In this document: one piece after another, positions 44,181-53,287 of the stretch
Numbering within the stretch: the stretch's first letter is position 1
How the letters are laid out: each line of letters opens with the position of its first letter
Position numbers and translations under genes: made by a program
From: Methanoculleus sp.
Lineage (GTDB): Archaea; Halobacteriota; Methanomicrobia; Methanomicrobiales; Methanoculleaceae
Length of the DNA: 64,000 nt
Assembly (NCBI GenBank): GCA_018433835.1
Contig: JAHDQM010000001.1
Location: forward strand, 1-64,000
Direction of reading: 5' to 3'
The notes under the pieces: generated by a model
The model's input: only the letters and a program-made list of their open reading frames with translations
Database searches by the model: none
Told to the model about the DNA's origin: nothing

Positions 44181-44861
44181 ATGAAAGTCATCGGACTGAT
44201 CGCAAGTCCCAGGGGGGAGAAGAGCAATACGCTCCGGCTGGTGGATGCTGTACTTGCCGGTGTCAACGACGAGGGTGGAAAGACGGAACTCGTGGATATC
44301 TATTCTCGGGATATCAAGTACTGCACCGGCTGCCTGACCTGTTACGCGACCGGGGATTGCCCGCTCATCGATGATTTCCCGGACATCTTCGATCGGATGG
44401 CATACGCCGATGGTATCGTTTTCGGGGCTCCCAATTACATCAATTCCGTTCCCGCTCCGATGAAAGCGCTCTTCGATCGCCTGTCCGACGCCATTCATTG
44501 CCAGACGCTGACGGGAAAATTCGGCTGCTCCGTGTGTACCGCCGGGGGAAGCGGTGAGTCCGAGGTTATCGGATACATGAACAACGTTCTCGCTACACTC
44601 GGTGTCACCGTCGTCGGGGGAGTCGGCACCGCGGTTGGCCGGGACGCGTCGGCGCTCGGAAAAGCAGAAGAGGACTCCCGGGAACTCGGGAAGCGGCTGG
44701 CCCGGTCGATCCGGGGAGAGATTGCCTACCCCGAACAGGACGAGGCCCACCGGCAGAGACGGGAATATTTCGGCCAGATGATAAAAAACCACAGGGAAAG
44801 CTTTGCTCATCAGTATGATTGGTACGTCGGGATGGGCTGGCTGAAGGAAGAAGAGGAATGA
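44181..44861 (+). CDS. isf: Iron-sulfur flavoprotein (NADPH-dependent FMN reductase family)
   Basis: 226 aa. Flavodoxin-like fold starting MKVIGLIASPRGEKSNT (FMN phosphate site), then the compact cluster motif CTGCLTCYATGDC (about residues 48-60; C-X2-C-X2-C-X5-C) for a [4Fe-4S] cluster, followed by GAPNYINSVPAPMKALFDRL and TAGGSGESEVIGYM. Isf proteins of methanogens accept electrons from ferredoxin and are tied to oxidative stress defence. GAGG precedes ATG 44181. Its end forms an ATGA overlap with the DUF169 gene. Confidence 0.92.
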   Translation: MKVIGLIASPRGEKSNTLRLVDAVLAGVNDEGGKTELVDIYSRDIKYCTGCLTCYATGDCPLIDDFPDIFDRMAYADGIVFGAPNYINSVPAPMKALFDRLSDAIHCQTLTGKFGCSVCTAGGSGESEVIGYMNNVLATLGVTVVGGVGTAVGRDASALGKAEEDSRELGKRLARSIRGEIAYPEQDEAHRQRREYFGQMIKNHRESFAHQYDWYVGMGWLKEEEE

Positions 44862-45688
44862 GAAGTATCGTCGCACAAAAAGCCGGCCTCCGCTACGAGC
44901 CGGTGGCGATTCTCTGGAGCAACACAAAGCCCGAAGGCGCCCTGCAGATCCGCCCGCACGTGCAGGCCTGTATCATGCCGTTTTTTGCCCAGGTTGCAGT
45001 GAAAGGAAAGACCGCCGTATTTGACCGGGAGACATACGGCTGCCCCGGTGCCCGTGCCGGCCTCGGCTTTGGTAACGGGTACTACGACGCGTTCAAAGGT
45101 GCGGGTGTCGAATTCATGTCGGCTTTCTTCGCGAAGGGTGCGCAGAGCAGTCAAAATCCGGAAGCCTACTGCGCCGCCGTGCAGCACGTTCCCAAAAGGG
45201 AACGGGCCAAGTTCATCCACGGCGAACGCCTCCACAAGACTCCGGAGAAAGCAAAGCGGTTCATGACCTCAGATCTGCCGATCACGGACATTGCCGAACA
45301 GTACGTGATCTTCACGCCCCTGGGTAAGGTAAAACCCGGCGAACGTCCGGTCGTCGTTGTGTTCGTGGCGGACCCGCTCCGGATCACCGGGCTCGTGACG
45401 CTGGTCGGGGCAATCATCGAGGGCACGGATCCTGTGCGGGTTCCCCCTATGGCCGCCTGCCAGCAGATAGGGGCATTCGTATACGACGAAGCAAGGAAGG
45501 AGCACCCCAGGGCAGTGCTCGGGTATACCGATCTCTCCGCACGGGAGAGTGTGGGCAAGACGATTCCCGAGAACATGTTCACCTTTTCCGTGCCGTTCTC
45601 CCTGTTCCTGGAGATGGAAGCGGAGGCGGAGGACGGGGTATTCGACGGCCCGATCTGGAAGGATCTGACCGCAGATGCGGCGCGGTGA
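44858..45688 (+). CDS. DUF169 family protein
   Basis: 276 aa. Family features are visible: EPVAILWSNTKPEG near the N terminus, YGCPGARAGLGFG, KTPEKAKRFM, VVVFVADPLRITGLVTL and the C-terminal YTDLSARESVGKTIPENMFTFSVP. The function of DUF169 proteins is unknown; they are common near flavoproteins and heavy-metal or redox genes in anaerobes. Its ATG lies in an ATGA overlap with isf, so the two are coupled. Confidence 0.88.
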   Translation: MRSIVAQKAGLRYEPVAILWSNTKPEGALQIRPHVQACIMPFFAQVAVKGKTAVFDRETYGCPGARAGLGFGNGYYDAFKGAGVEFMSAFFAKGAQSSQNPEAYCAAVQHVPKRERAKFIHGERLHKTPEKAKRFMTSDLPITDIAEQYVIFTPLGKVKPGERPVVVVFVADPLRITGLVTLVGAIIEGTDPVRVPPMAACQQIGAFVYDEARKEHPRAVLGYTDLSARESVGKTIPENMFTFSVPFSLFLEMEAEAEDGVFDGPIWKDLTADAAR

Positions 45689-45890
45689 AGCGAATATGGA
45701 GAGAAGGAATTTCGGGGGGGTGGCGGCACGAATGGCAAGCAACCTCGACGCCTCGTTCGTCGTCCGCCGGCCACGGGTGGCATTCCCCCGTCACGGACAA
45801 TGATTTGTCCCGGCTATTAGCCGGGGCACGACGTGATTGTGGCCGAAGTCCGAAATGTCGAGTGCAAAACCATTTTTTCATGGAGAAATT

Positions 45891-47372
45891 ATGCAGAATC
45901 CGGATCCCATATCTGAAACAACCGCAAATGTTCCCGCGATCTGCCATACGCCGGATGTTGCCGTAACCCGGGCCGGCAGGCGTATTGTGCTCCTGATCGC
46001 TGTACTCGCCGGTTTTCTCACCCCGTTCGACGGCTCGGCAGTCAACATTGCGCTGCCGGCGATGGGCACGGAATTCCACATGGATGCGATCTCGCTCTCC
46101 TGGATCGCGACCGCCTACCTCCTTGCAGCTGCTCTTTTTCTGGTACCGTTCGGGAAGATTGCCGACATTTACGGAAGAAAACGGATCCTCCTGTACGGCA
46201 TAGCGGTCTTCACCCTCTCGTCCTTTGTGATGACGATGGTGCCGACAACGAACCTGCTCATCGCGGTCAGGATCCTCCAGGGATTCGGCGGCGCCATGAT
46301 CTTCGGAACAAGCGTTGCCATCCTGACATCGGTCTTCCCCCCGGGCGAGCGGGGAAAAGCGCTGGGGATATACACCACTGCCGTGTACCTCGGCCTCACG
46401 ATCGGGCCGTTCTTAGGAGGCCTGCTGACCGAGTATCTCGGCTGGCGGAGCATCTTTTTCATCAACGTTCCCATCGGGATCGTCGCCTGTATTCTCATCC
46501 TCTGGAAATTCGAGGGCGAATGGGCGGAATGCGCGGGCGAGCGTTTCGATCTTATCGGCTCGGTCATCTATGCCTGCGCCCTGATTGCAGTGATGTACGG
46601 CCTTTCCATCGTTCCGGATGCGACGGGCATTGTACTGATTGCGGCCGGCATCGTTATCGGGATTATCTTTGCCCTGTACGAGATGAGGATTCCCATGCCG
46701 GTTCTCGACATGCAACTCCTGACAAAGAACCGGGTCTTTGCGTTCTCAAACCTTGCCGCACTCATCAATTACAGCGCAACGTACGCCGTGACCTTTCTCC
46801 TGAGCCTCGATCTCCAGTTCACGAAAGGGTTCTCCCCGGAATATGCCGGGCTGATACTCATCGTCCAGCCCGTGGTAATGGTAGTGCTCTCACCCATTGC
46901 CGGCCGGCTGTCGGACCGGATCGATCCGCAGATCGTGGCATCGACAGGAATGGCATGTACTGCCTTTGGTCTTTTCCTGCTTTCTTTCCTGACGGAATTG
47001 ATCCCCCTGTGGTACCTGGTTGTCTGCCTGGCGGTGCTGGGTACGGGCCTGAGCCTGTTCTCCTCTCCGAACACCAATGCGATCATGAGTTCGGTGGAAA
47101 AACGCTACTACGGTGTTGCGTCGGGCATGAACGGGACCGTGCGCCTCGTTGGCCAGCTGCTCTCGATGGGTGTTGTGATGATGCTGTTCTCCTTCACTAT
47201 CGGCAGGGTGGAGATAACACCGGAGTATTATCCGCAGTTCATCCGCAGCCTGCAGTACGCATTCGTCCTCTTCACGATCCTCTGCCTTTTCGGAATAATA
47301 GCGTCCCTCAAACGAGGAAAACGCCAGCCGGTCCCCCCGCCCCGGCCGGGAACTACGGCACTGGAAAAATAA
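45891..47372 (+). CDS. MFS drug-efflux transporter (DHA2-like), copy 1
   Basis: 493 aa, about 14 membrane helices expected. MFS motif A FGKIADIYGRKRILL follows the second helix, motif C-like GPFLGGLLTEYLGWRSIF follows the fifth; SSPNTNAIMSSVEKRYYGVASGM in the second half is typical of archaeal DHA2 exporters. The ATG at 45891 is chosen because GGAG lies seven bases upstream; it follows DUF169 after about 200 bases and is probably in the same transcript. Paralogue of the gene at 48470. A terminator-like hairpin follows. Confidence 0.9.
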   Translation: MQNPDPISETTANVPAICHTPDVAVTRAGRRIVLLIAVLAGFLTPFDGSAVNIALPAMGTEFHMDAISLSWIATAYLLAAALFLVPFGKIADIYGRKRILLYGIAVFTLSSFVMTMVPTTNLLIAVRILQGFGGAMIFGTSVAILTSVFPPGERGKALGIYTTAVYLGLTIGPFLGGLLTEYLGWRSIFFINVPIGIVACILILWKFEGEWAECAGERFDLIGSVIYACALIAVMYGLSIVPDATGIVLIAAGIVIGIIFALYEMRIPMPVLDMQLLTKNRVFAFSNLAALINYSATYAVTFLLSLDLQFTKGFSPEYAGLILIVQPVVMVVLSPIAGRLSDRIDPQIVASTGMACTAFGLFLLSFLTELIPLWYLVVCLAVLGTGLSLFSSPNTNAIMSSVEKRYYGVASGMNGTVRLVGQLLSMGVVMMLFSFTIGRVEITPEYYPQFIRSLQYAFVLFTILCLFGIIASLKRGKRQPVPPPRPGTTALEK

Positions 47373-47389
47373 TCCCTTTTTTCAGGGAT
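47372..47389 (+). terminator. Terminator-like hairpin after the MFS gene
   Basis: ATCCCT-N6-AGGGAT with a T-rich loop and GGCTTTTCTT downstream. Directly overlaps the stop codon region of the MFS gene. Confidence 0.5.
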
Positions 47390-47530
47390 GGCTTTTCTTG
47401 ACCGGGGCGTAATAAGCGATCTCCTGTAAGCATCCCGCAGGGCAGACATACCGCAGAAAAATCTGCCGAAGAGCAGTGTGAAAATAGTAAGTATCGACAG
47501 CCCTGTTGCGCCTGCAATAACAGGACTCCG

Positions 47531-47550
47531 ATTGTTGATCGTTCAACAAT
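47531..47550. promoter_or_regulatory. MarR operator candidate upstream of marR
   Basis: Perfect inverted repeat ATTGTTGA-TCGT-TCAACAAT. It lies 16 bases upstream of the marR TATA box (TATAAATA, 47566-47573). The same palindrome precedes the isf operon (44031-44050), pointing to auto- and cross-regulation by the MarR protein. Confidence 0.65.
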
Positions 47551-47605
47551 GTCGATTCAATCTTGTATAAATAGATGACAATGCAACTAATTAGAAGGTC
47601 TGAAG

Positions 47606-48103
47606 ATGGTGAGCCCAACCAGAGATAATCCGGTCACCCAATGGATTCAGGAGATAAAAGTCCCGGCGGCGTTGATTTCGTATACCTACCGGGCGATTCA
47701 GAAACGATTTGCGAAAGATCTTGCGCCGTATAATATCGGATGGGGGCATTTTGCGATCCTCATGTCCCTCTACGACGAGGAGGGACGAAGTCAGGACAGC
47801 CTCGCATTGTCGCGGGGTTTTGACAAAACCATGATTGCAAAATCTGTTGTGAAACTTGAGGAAGAAGATCTCATCAGGCGCCGGACCGATCCGGCGGACA
47901 AGCGGGTAAAACGACTGTACCTGACGGAAAAAAGCAGGAAACTCCGGCCCGAGATGGAACGCATCGGCTATGAAATAAACGAATTCCTCGTCAAGGATTT
48001 CGATGAGAAAGAGTCGAAAGTTGTCCTCGAATATTTACGCAAGGTCGCCATGAACGCATCGGAACTGGAATCCCCTCTCTCCGCTTCTCCCCGGGATCGG
48101 TAG
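47606..48103 (+). CDS. MarR family transcriptional regulator
   Basis: 165 aa. Winged-helix core about residues 45-110: GWGHFAILMSLYDEEGRSQD, recognition region LSRGFDKTMIAKSVVKLEEED, and wing RRRTDPADKRVKRLYLTEKS, as in MarR proteins with helical dimerisation ends. A TATA box at 47566-47573 and AGAAGG near 47593 fit ATG 47606. It lies between two MFS genes; matching operator sites precede itself and the isf-DUF169-MFS operon. The ligand is probably a small toxic or redox-active compound (inference). Confidence 0.9.
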   Translation: MVSPTRDNPVTQWIQEIKVPAALISYTYRAIQKRFAKDLAPYNIGWGHFAILMSLYDEEGRSQDSLALSRGFDKTMIAKSVVKLEEEDLIRRRTDPADKRVKRLYLTEKSRKLRPEMERIGYEINEFLVKDFDEKESKVVLEYLRKVAMNASELESPLSASPRDR

Positions 48104-48469
48104 TTCGCTGAATTGGAATGGGCGTTTATGCGGCTCAGATGGTTGATTTGAGCACCCACATGACCGCTTCAGCACCATAACAGTTACTTTTATGCCCGAT
48201 TTCTTTCCATGTCCGCGGGGTGTTTATCAAAAATGAGGAGAGACCTCCCGCCTCGGAAAGACGAGAGTGCGTGAGGGTTTCGTGTTTCAGGGGGTGTCTC
48301 GTGCCTGCGATTGCGTATCGTCATCGCGAGTCTGAATAATCGCCTGACCTCTGCTGTTCGGGTTGCGGTTGTAGGTGTCTCATGGCCGCAAAAACAGGGC
48401 GAACGCCGTATCACAACCCTTTACTCCCCGGCCGCCCCAGTTCCAGTAAGTACCAAGAAAGGAACCCCC
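48104..48469. promoter_or_regulatory. Region upstream of the second MFS gene
   Basis: No gene. AAGGA precedes the MFS ATG. No MarR-type palindrome was found here. On the minus strand a loose match to the GTGTAAAGAAATTGGACAG element occurs near 48190-48215 (ATGGAAAGAAATCGGGC), but no gene follows it. Confidence 0.4.
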
Positions 48470-49849
48470 ATGCCCACCCCCGATACCGCCGAGCGCCGAA
48501 CCGTCCTCATCATCGCCACCCTCGCCGCGTTCCTCACCCCGTTCATGGGCTCGGCGGTGAACATCGCGCTCCCGTCCATCGCCGCCGAGTTTGCTCTCGA
48601 CGCCGTCTCGCTCAGTTTCGTGGCCTCCTCGTACCTCCTCGCGACTGCGATCTTTCTCGTCCCGCTCGGGCGATGCGCCGATATCTACGGGCGCAAGAGA
48701 GTCTTCACACTCGGCGTGACTATCTTCACCGTATCGGCCCTGCTCTCCGCGCTCGCACCGTCGGGGCTCATGCTCATCCTCTTCCGGTTCATCGAGGGTA
48801 TAGGGAGCGCCATGATCTACGGCACCGGCATCGCCATGATCACGTCGGTCTTTCCCCCCGAGGAGCGGGGGCGGGCGCTCGGGATCAACGTCACCGCCGT
48901 CTACGTCGGCCTCTCCATCGGACCGTTGCTCGGCGGCTACCTCACCGAGTTCCTCACCTGGCGGAGCATCTTCCTCACCAACATCCCCCTCGGGATCTAC
49001 ATCGTCTGCCAGGTCCGCCGCCACCTTGCCGGGGAGTGGGCCGACGCGTGCGGCGAGCGGTTCGACATCGTCGGTTCGGTCTTCTACGGCGCGATGCTCT
49101 TTGCCGTGGTGTACGGGTTCTCGAACCTCCCGGATCCTGCCGGCATCGCAGCAATCGTCGCCGGCGTAGCGCTCTCCGTGGTCTTCTACGCCTGGGAGAC
49201 CCGGACGGAAAGCCCGGTGCTGAACGTCCGGCTTCTTTCGTCGAACCGGGCGTTCGCCTTCTCAAACCTCGCTGCCCTGATCAACTACGGCGCGACGTTT
49301 GCCGTCGGGTTCCTCCTCTCCCTCTACCTCCAGGTGGTCCGGGGGCTCGACCCCGGCGCCGCGGGACTCGTCCTGATCACGCAGCCGGTCATCCAGGCGC
49401 TCTTTGCCACCCCGGCCGGGAAACTCTCCGACCGGGTCGAGCCCCGGTACGTCGCTTCGGCCGGGATGGGGCTCACCGCCGTCGGCCTCGCCCTCCTCAC
49501 GCTTCTCACCGCAACCACCCCGATGACTTACATCATCGCGAGCCTCGGCCTCCTCGGGTTCGGGTTCGCCCTCTTCTCCTCCCCGAACACGAACGCCGTC
49601 ATGAGTTCGGTCGACCGGTCCCTCTACGGCCTCGCCTCGGGGATGCTCGCCACCATGCGGACGACGGGGATGATGTTCTCGCTCGCGATCGCTACCGTCA
49701 CGTTCGCCCTCTTCATCGGCAGCACCCAGATCGGGCCGGAGGTACAGGAGCCCTTCATGACGAGCCTCCAGGTGGCGTTCTCTATCTTCGCCGCCCTCTG
49801 CACCGCGGGCATCTTCGCCTCGCTCGCCCGCGGCAGGGTGCGGAAGTGA
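48470..49849 (+). CDS. MFS drug-efflux transporter (DHA2-like), copy 2
   Basis: 459 aa. Same fold as the transporter at 45891: AAFLTPFMGSAVNIALPSI in helix 1, motif A LGRCADIYGRKRVFTLG, GPLLGGYLTEFLTWRSIF and SSPNTNAVMSSVDRSLYGLASGM. ATG 48470 is preferred, with AAGGA at good spacing; the upstream frame has no family-like sequence. GC-richer codon use than copy 1, so the two are old duplicates or separately acquired. Next to marR but without the shared operator. Confidence 0.9.
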   Translation: MPTPDTAERRTVLIIATLAAFLTPFMGSAVNIALPSIAAEFALDAVSLSFVASSYLLATAIFLVPLGRCADIYGRKRVFTLGVTIFTVSALLSALAPSGLMLILFRFIEGIGSAMIYGTGIAMITSVFPPEERGRALGINVTAVYVGLSIGPLLGGYLTEFLTWRSIFLTNIPLGIYIVCQVRRHLAGEWADACGERFDIVGSVFYGAMLFAVVYGFSNLPDPAGIAAIVAGVALSVVFYAWETRTESPVLNVRLLSSNRAFAFSNLAALINYGATFAVGFLLSLYLQVVRGLDPGAAGLVLITQPVIQALFATPAGKLSDRVEPRYVASAGMGLTAVGLALLTLLTATTPMTYIIASLGLLGFGFALFSSPNTNAVMSSVDRSLYGLASGMLATMRTTGMMFSLAIATVTFALFIGSTQIGPEVQEPFMTSLQVAFSIFAALCTAGIFASLARGRVRK

Positions 49850-49859
49850 CCGCCGGCCG

Positions 49860-52160
49860 TCACTCCCCGATGCAGTAGACGTGATAGACCCGCTGGCTGT
49901 CCCTCGTCACGACGTCCACCCCGTGCACCTCGTTCTCGAATCCCGGAAAGAGCGTATCGAACTCCTGCAGGGAGACGAGGTACTCCACGATCCCCCGCGT
50001 GGCCGGGCCGCACCGCTCCCCCGGCATGATGACCGGGATCCCGGGCGGATAGGGGACGACCATCACCGCGACCGTCCTCCCTTCGATCTCGTTCGCGGGC
50101 ACCGCCGTCACCTCGCCGCGCACCAGGCGGCGGTAGGCCTCCGCAGGCGTCATCGCCGGTTCCGGCAGCGTCGCGTAGACGTTCCGGAGAATGCCGGCGA
50201 TCGATTCGTCCCGCAGGTAGCCGTGTATCTCCCGGCAGAGGTCGGCGAGCCCCCGCCCTGCATACCGGGCGGGGTGCCGGCGCACCAGGTCGGGGAAGAC
50301 CTCCTCGAGCGGGCTGTTGCCGTCGTAGAGGGCCTTGAACCGGAAGAGCTCGGCGAGCAGCGTCCCGGACTTGCCCCTGGTGATCCCGAGCGTGAAGAGG
50401 ACCAGGAACGAGTAGTATCCGGTCTTTTCGACGACGATCCCGCTCTCCCGGAGGTACTTCGTGACGACGGCCGCCGGTATCCCGCGGTCCTCCATGCTCC
50501 CGCCCGGCCGGATCCCGGGGGTGAGGATGGTCACCTTGACGGGGTCGAGCATGGCGTAGCCCTCCTCGATACCGTCAAAGCCGTGCCACGTATCGTGGGG
50601 GTTTAAGAGCCAGCAGCCGGCATGGTCCCGGAGCAGCAGGTCGTCCGCCTCCCCGAGTGGCCGCTCCGTCTCCTGGTCCATGATGCAGTCGGGCTGCCAG
50701 ACGGTGAACCACCAGTAGTCCTCCCCCCGGGAGGAACCTGCCCGGATCTCTTCGGCCACCGTCACCATCTTCTTCCGGAAGACGATCGCCTCCTCTATCG
50801 CCTCCTCGATGAGGAACTTCCCCGAGTGCCCGGCCATCATCCTGGTGGCGACGTCGAGGGACGCTATGATGGTGTACTGCGGCGAGGTGGAGGTGAGCAT
50901 CATGAACGCCTCGTTGAACCGCGGGTGGTCGACCGGTCCCCGGCCCTGCCTGACGTGGAGCATCGAGCCCTGCGAGAAGGCGGCGAGGACCTTATGGGTC
51001 GACTGGGTGGCAAAGACCGTCGGGCCGACCGTATCCGCTGCATGCATCCCGAACCGCCCGGCATAGAGGGGGTGGAATCTGGCGTAGCCGGACCATGCCT
51101 CGTCGAAGTGGATATACGGGACCACGTCCCGCAGGCTCTCCTCGATCCTCTCTGCGCTGTAGCAGATCCCGTCGTACGTGGAGTTCGTGACCGCGGCCAT
51201 CCTGATCGCCTGCGATGCGGGGTCCTTGACGAGCGTGCAGTCCCGGACCTTCTCTGCGATGACTTCAGGACGGAACTCGCCGCTCCGGACGGGGCCGATG
51301 ATCCCGTACTCGTTCCGGGCAGGTACGAGGTAAACGGGAACGGCGCCGGTCATGACGATCGCGTGCATCACGGATTTGTGGCAGTTCCGGTCCACGAGAA
51401 CGACATCGCCACTGGTGACGGTCGAAAGCCAGACGATCTTGTTCGCGGCCGACGTGCCGTTGGTGACGAAGTAGGTCCGGTCGGTCCCGAAGACCTCCGC
51501 GGCCTTCCGTTCCGCCTCCCCGACGACGCCGGAGTGCTCCAGGAGCGACCCGAGTTCCGGCACCGAGGCCGAGAGGTCGGCCCTGAGAGCGTTCTCGCCG
51601 AAGAAGTTGTAGAATATACGGCCGGCGGCGCTCTTGAGGAACGCGACACCGCCCATGTGCCCCGGCGTGTGCCAGGAGTAGCGGTACTCCTCGACGTAGT
51701 CCATCAGCCCCCGGAAGAACGGCGGGAGGACGTCGGCGAGGTAGTTCTTTGCCGCCCGCTTGATGTGGCCGGCGATGAAGCCGGGGGTGTCCTCGAGTTT
51801 CCAGATGTAGCCGTCGATCCGGGATACGACGCTCAAGGGTATGGCGGAGATCGCCAATTTTTCAGTGTTTAAGAATATCGGGACTTTCGGGTTCCTCTCC
51901 CTAATGAGGGTGATGACGTCTCGCGCGGTGAGCACGCCGCCCGCGGCCTCCGGCGTGAGTTCCCAGTCGATGACGATGCAGCTCGCATGGGGGTGCGAGA
52001 GGAAGGCGTGGATTCCGTCGCGGGCGGTCAGCGCCTCGATGACGGGAAAATCCTCACGTTTTAGTTCTTTCACGATCTCCCGCGACGCCCGGCCTTCTGC
52101 GGTATCCGAGTGCAGTTCGTCGTCGATGACGAGAACGGGAAACTCCTCCAGGTAGTCCAT
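49860..52160 (-). CDS. Orn/Lys/Arg decarboxylase, fold type I PLP enzyme
   Basis: 766 aa. N-terminal wing domain (about 1-130) of receiver-like fold starting FPVLVIDDELHSD, then linker, PLP domain (about 160-480) with WHTPGHMGGVAF, FVTNGTSAANKI, HFDEAWSGYARFHP and the PLP lysine in ATQSTHKVLAAFSQGSM, and a C-terminal domain (about 590-766). This is the large biodegradative amino-acid decarboxylase class (arginine, lysine or ornithine); the substrate cannot be told by eye. In methanogens a likely role is agmatine or polyamine supply or acid tolerance. ATG 52160 starts MDYLEEFPVLV. The 3' end is ten bases from the MFS gene end (convergent). Confidence 0.9.
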   Translation of the reverse strand: MDYLEEFPVLVIDDELHSDTAEGRASREIVKELKREDFPVIEALTARDGIHAFLSHPHASCIVIDWELTPEAAGGVLTARDVITLIRERNPKVPIFLNTEKLAISAIPLSVVSRIDGYIWKLEDTPGFIAGHIKRAAKNYLADVLPPFFRGLMDYVEEYRYSWHTPGHMGGVAFLKSAAGRIFYNFFGENALRADLSASVPELGSLLEHSGVVGEAERKAAEVFGTDRTYFVTNGTSAANKIVWLSTVTSGDVVLVDRNCHKSVMHAIVMTGAVPVYLVPARNEYGIIGPVRSGEFRPEVIAEKVRDCTLVKDPASQAIRMAAVTNSTYDGICYSAERIEESLRDVVPYIHFDEAWSGYARFHPLYAGRFGMHAADTVGPTVFATQSTHKVLAAFSQGSMLHVRQGRGPVDHPRFNEAFMMLTSTSPQYTIIASLDVATRMMAGHSGKFLIEEAIEEAIVFRKKMVTVAEEIRAGSSRGEDYWWFTVWQPDCIMDQETERPLGEADDLLLRDHAGCWLLNPHDTWHGFDGIEEGYAMLDPVKVTILTPGIRPGGSMEDRGIPAAVVTKYLRESGIVVEKTGYYSFLVLFTLGITRGKSGTLLAELFRFKALYDGNSPLEEVFPDLVRRHPARYAGRGLADLCREIHGYLRDESIAGILRNVYATLPEPAMTPAEAYRRLVRGEVTAVPANEIEGRTVAVMVVPYPPGIPVIMPGERCGPATRGIVEYLVSLQEFDTLFPGFENEVHGVDVVTRDSQRVYHVYCIGE

Positions 52161-52232
52161 GCGGCCCCACTTCCCGGAGGATGATCGGGAGAGGTCTCTT
52201 TAGAATGGTGTGGTCAGGGGTAGGGAAGCCCG

Positions 52233-53093
52233 TCACCCGAGCTCGAACGACGTCACGCCGAAGATCTCGCCGAGAGGCAGGTCGGGGATCGCCTTCGTGT
52301 AGATCCGTGCCGTCTCAAAGACGGGGACCATTCCGTGCCGTCGGGCGAACGCCACGGCGGCAGCATTCGGTTCCGGCGTATCGAGGTAGACCGGCTCGCC
52401 CGGCGCCTGCAGAGAGAGCGCGAAAAAGATATCCTCCGCAATTCCAGGCGTGTCCGCAAAAAGCGGCCCGATCTTATAGCCGTTGCGGCACTTCCGGATG
52501 ACGCCGTATCCCGCGATCTCGCCGTCGTCCGCGAGAACGGCCCGGCCCAGGGATCCTTCCTGCCGGATCCACGCTTCGAGGAAGCGAGGACGCGGTGCCG
52601 GGAAGTGCCGGGCATCGTATGCAGCAAGCCGTTCAAACGGCACCAAGGCGAGATCGACCGTGCCTTCGGGCTCGCTGCCCCCGCCGGTGCCCTCGAACCT
52701 GATGCTTCTGTAGGCCAGAGTGAATCCCGACCGCGTGCGGTACTTCTCCTGCATTTCGACGACGCCGTCGGCTCCGATGTTCCTGCCCCCGGCGTGGCTC
52801 CAGCCGGCGGCACACAGCCTGCTCCCGTAGCCCCTGTCCCGGTATTCGGGCATCACGACATATAGGCCGGCGAAAGCGAACGCCTCGTCGTAGTTGACGA
52901 CCGAGACAGATCCTATCGGCTCGCCGTCGAGTTCCGCGACGAAGAACCCCTCCGGATCGGCGGCATAAAAGGCCTCTGCGTCGTGAATCCCCGGGTTCCA
53001 CCCCTCCTGCTCCGCCCAGTCGACGGCAACTCGAACCTCCTCCTGCCTCATCGTTCTTACAAGAAATCCATCGCTGCTCACGCTGTTCCTCAT
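52233..53093 (-). CDS. GNAT acetyltransferase with second C-terminal domain
   Basis: 286 aa. The N-terminal GNAT domain (about residues 10-130) includes GFFVAELDGEPIGSVSVV, GLYVVMPEYRDRGYGSRLC (acetyl-CoA loop R-D-R-G-Y-G). A C-terminal domain (about 155-286) resembles the Acetyltransf_18 type: GYGVIRKCRNGYKIGPLFAD, PEPNAAAVAFARRHGMVPVF. The acetyl acceptor is unknown. ATG 53093; no strong ribosome-binding site. Divergent from the GH57 gene. Confidence 0.85.
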   Translation of the reverse strand: MRNSVSSDGFLVRTMRQEEVRVAVDWAEQEGWNPGIHDAEAFYAADPEGFFVAELDGEPIGSVSVVNYDEAFAFAGLYVVMPEYRDRGYGSRLCAAGWSHAGGRNIGADGVVEMQEKYRTRSGFTLAYRSIRFEGTGGGSEPEGTVDLALVPFERLAAYDARHFPAPRPRFLEAWIRQEGSLGRAVLADDGEIAGYGVIRKCRNGYKIGPLFADTPGIAEDIFFALSLQAPGEPVYLDTPEPNAAAVAFARRHGMVPVFETARIYTKAIPDLPLGEIFGVTSFELG

Positions 53094-53287
53094 TATGCGG
53101 TACGTGCTCCTCCCATTTGATGATATCCGGAGGAGGCAGCGACGGCGGCAGGCATGGGGTTGTTTCGATCGTTCCCGAAGACGATATCCACCCATCATCA
53201 TGGCATCGGGATCCTGTACAATGCGAAAGACCGGCAGGTACGCCGGGTCGACGACATTTATATACGGAAACTGCCCACCTACCACTG
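53094..53287. promoter_or_regulatory. Divergent promoter region GNAT / glycogen cluster
   Basis: TTTATATA at 53257-53264 lies about 25 bases before ATG 53288, so the GH57 transcript is leaderless. No operator is obvious. Confidence 0.6.
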
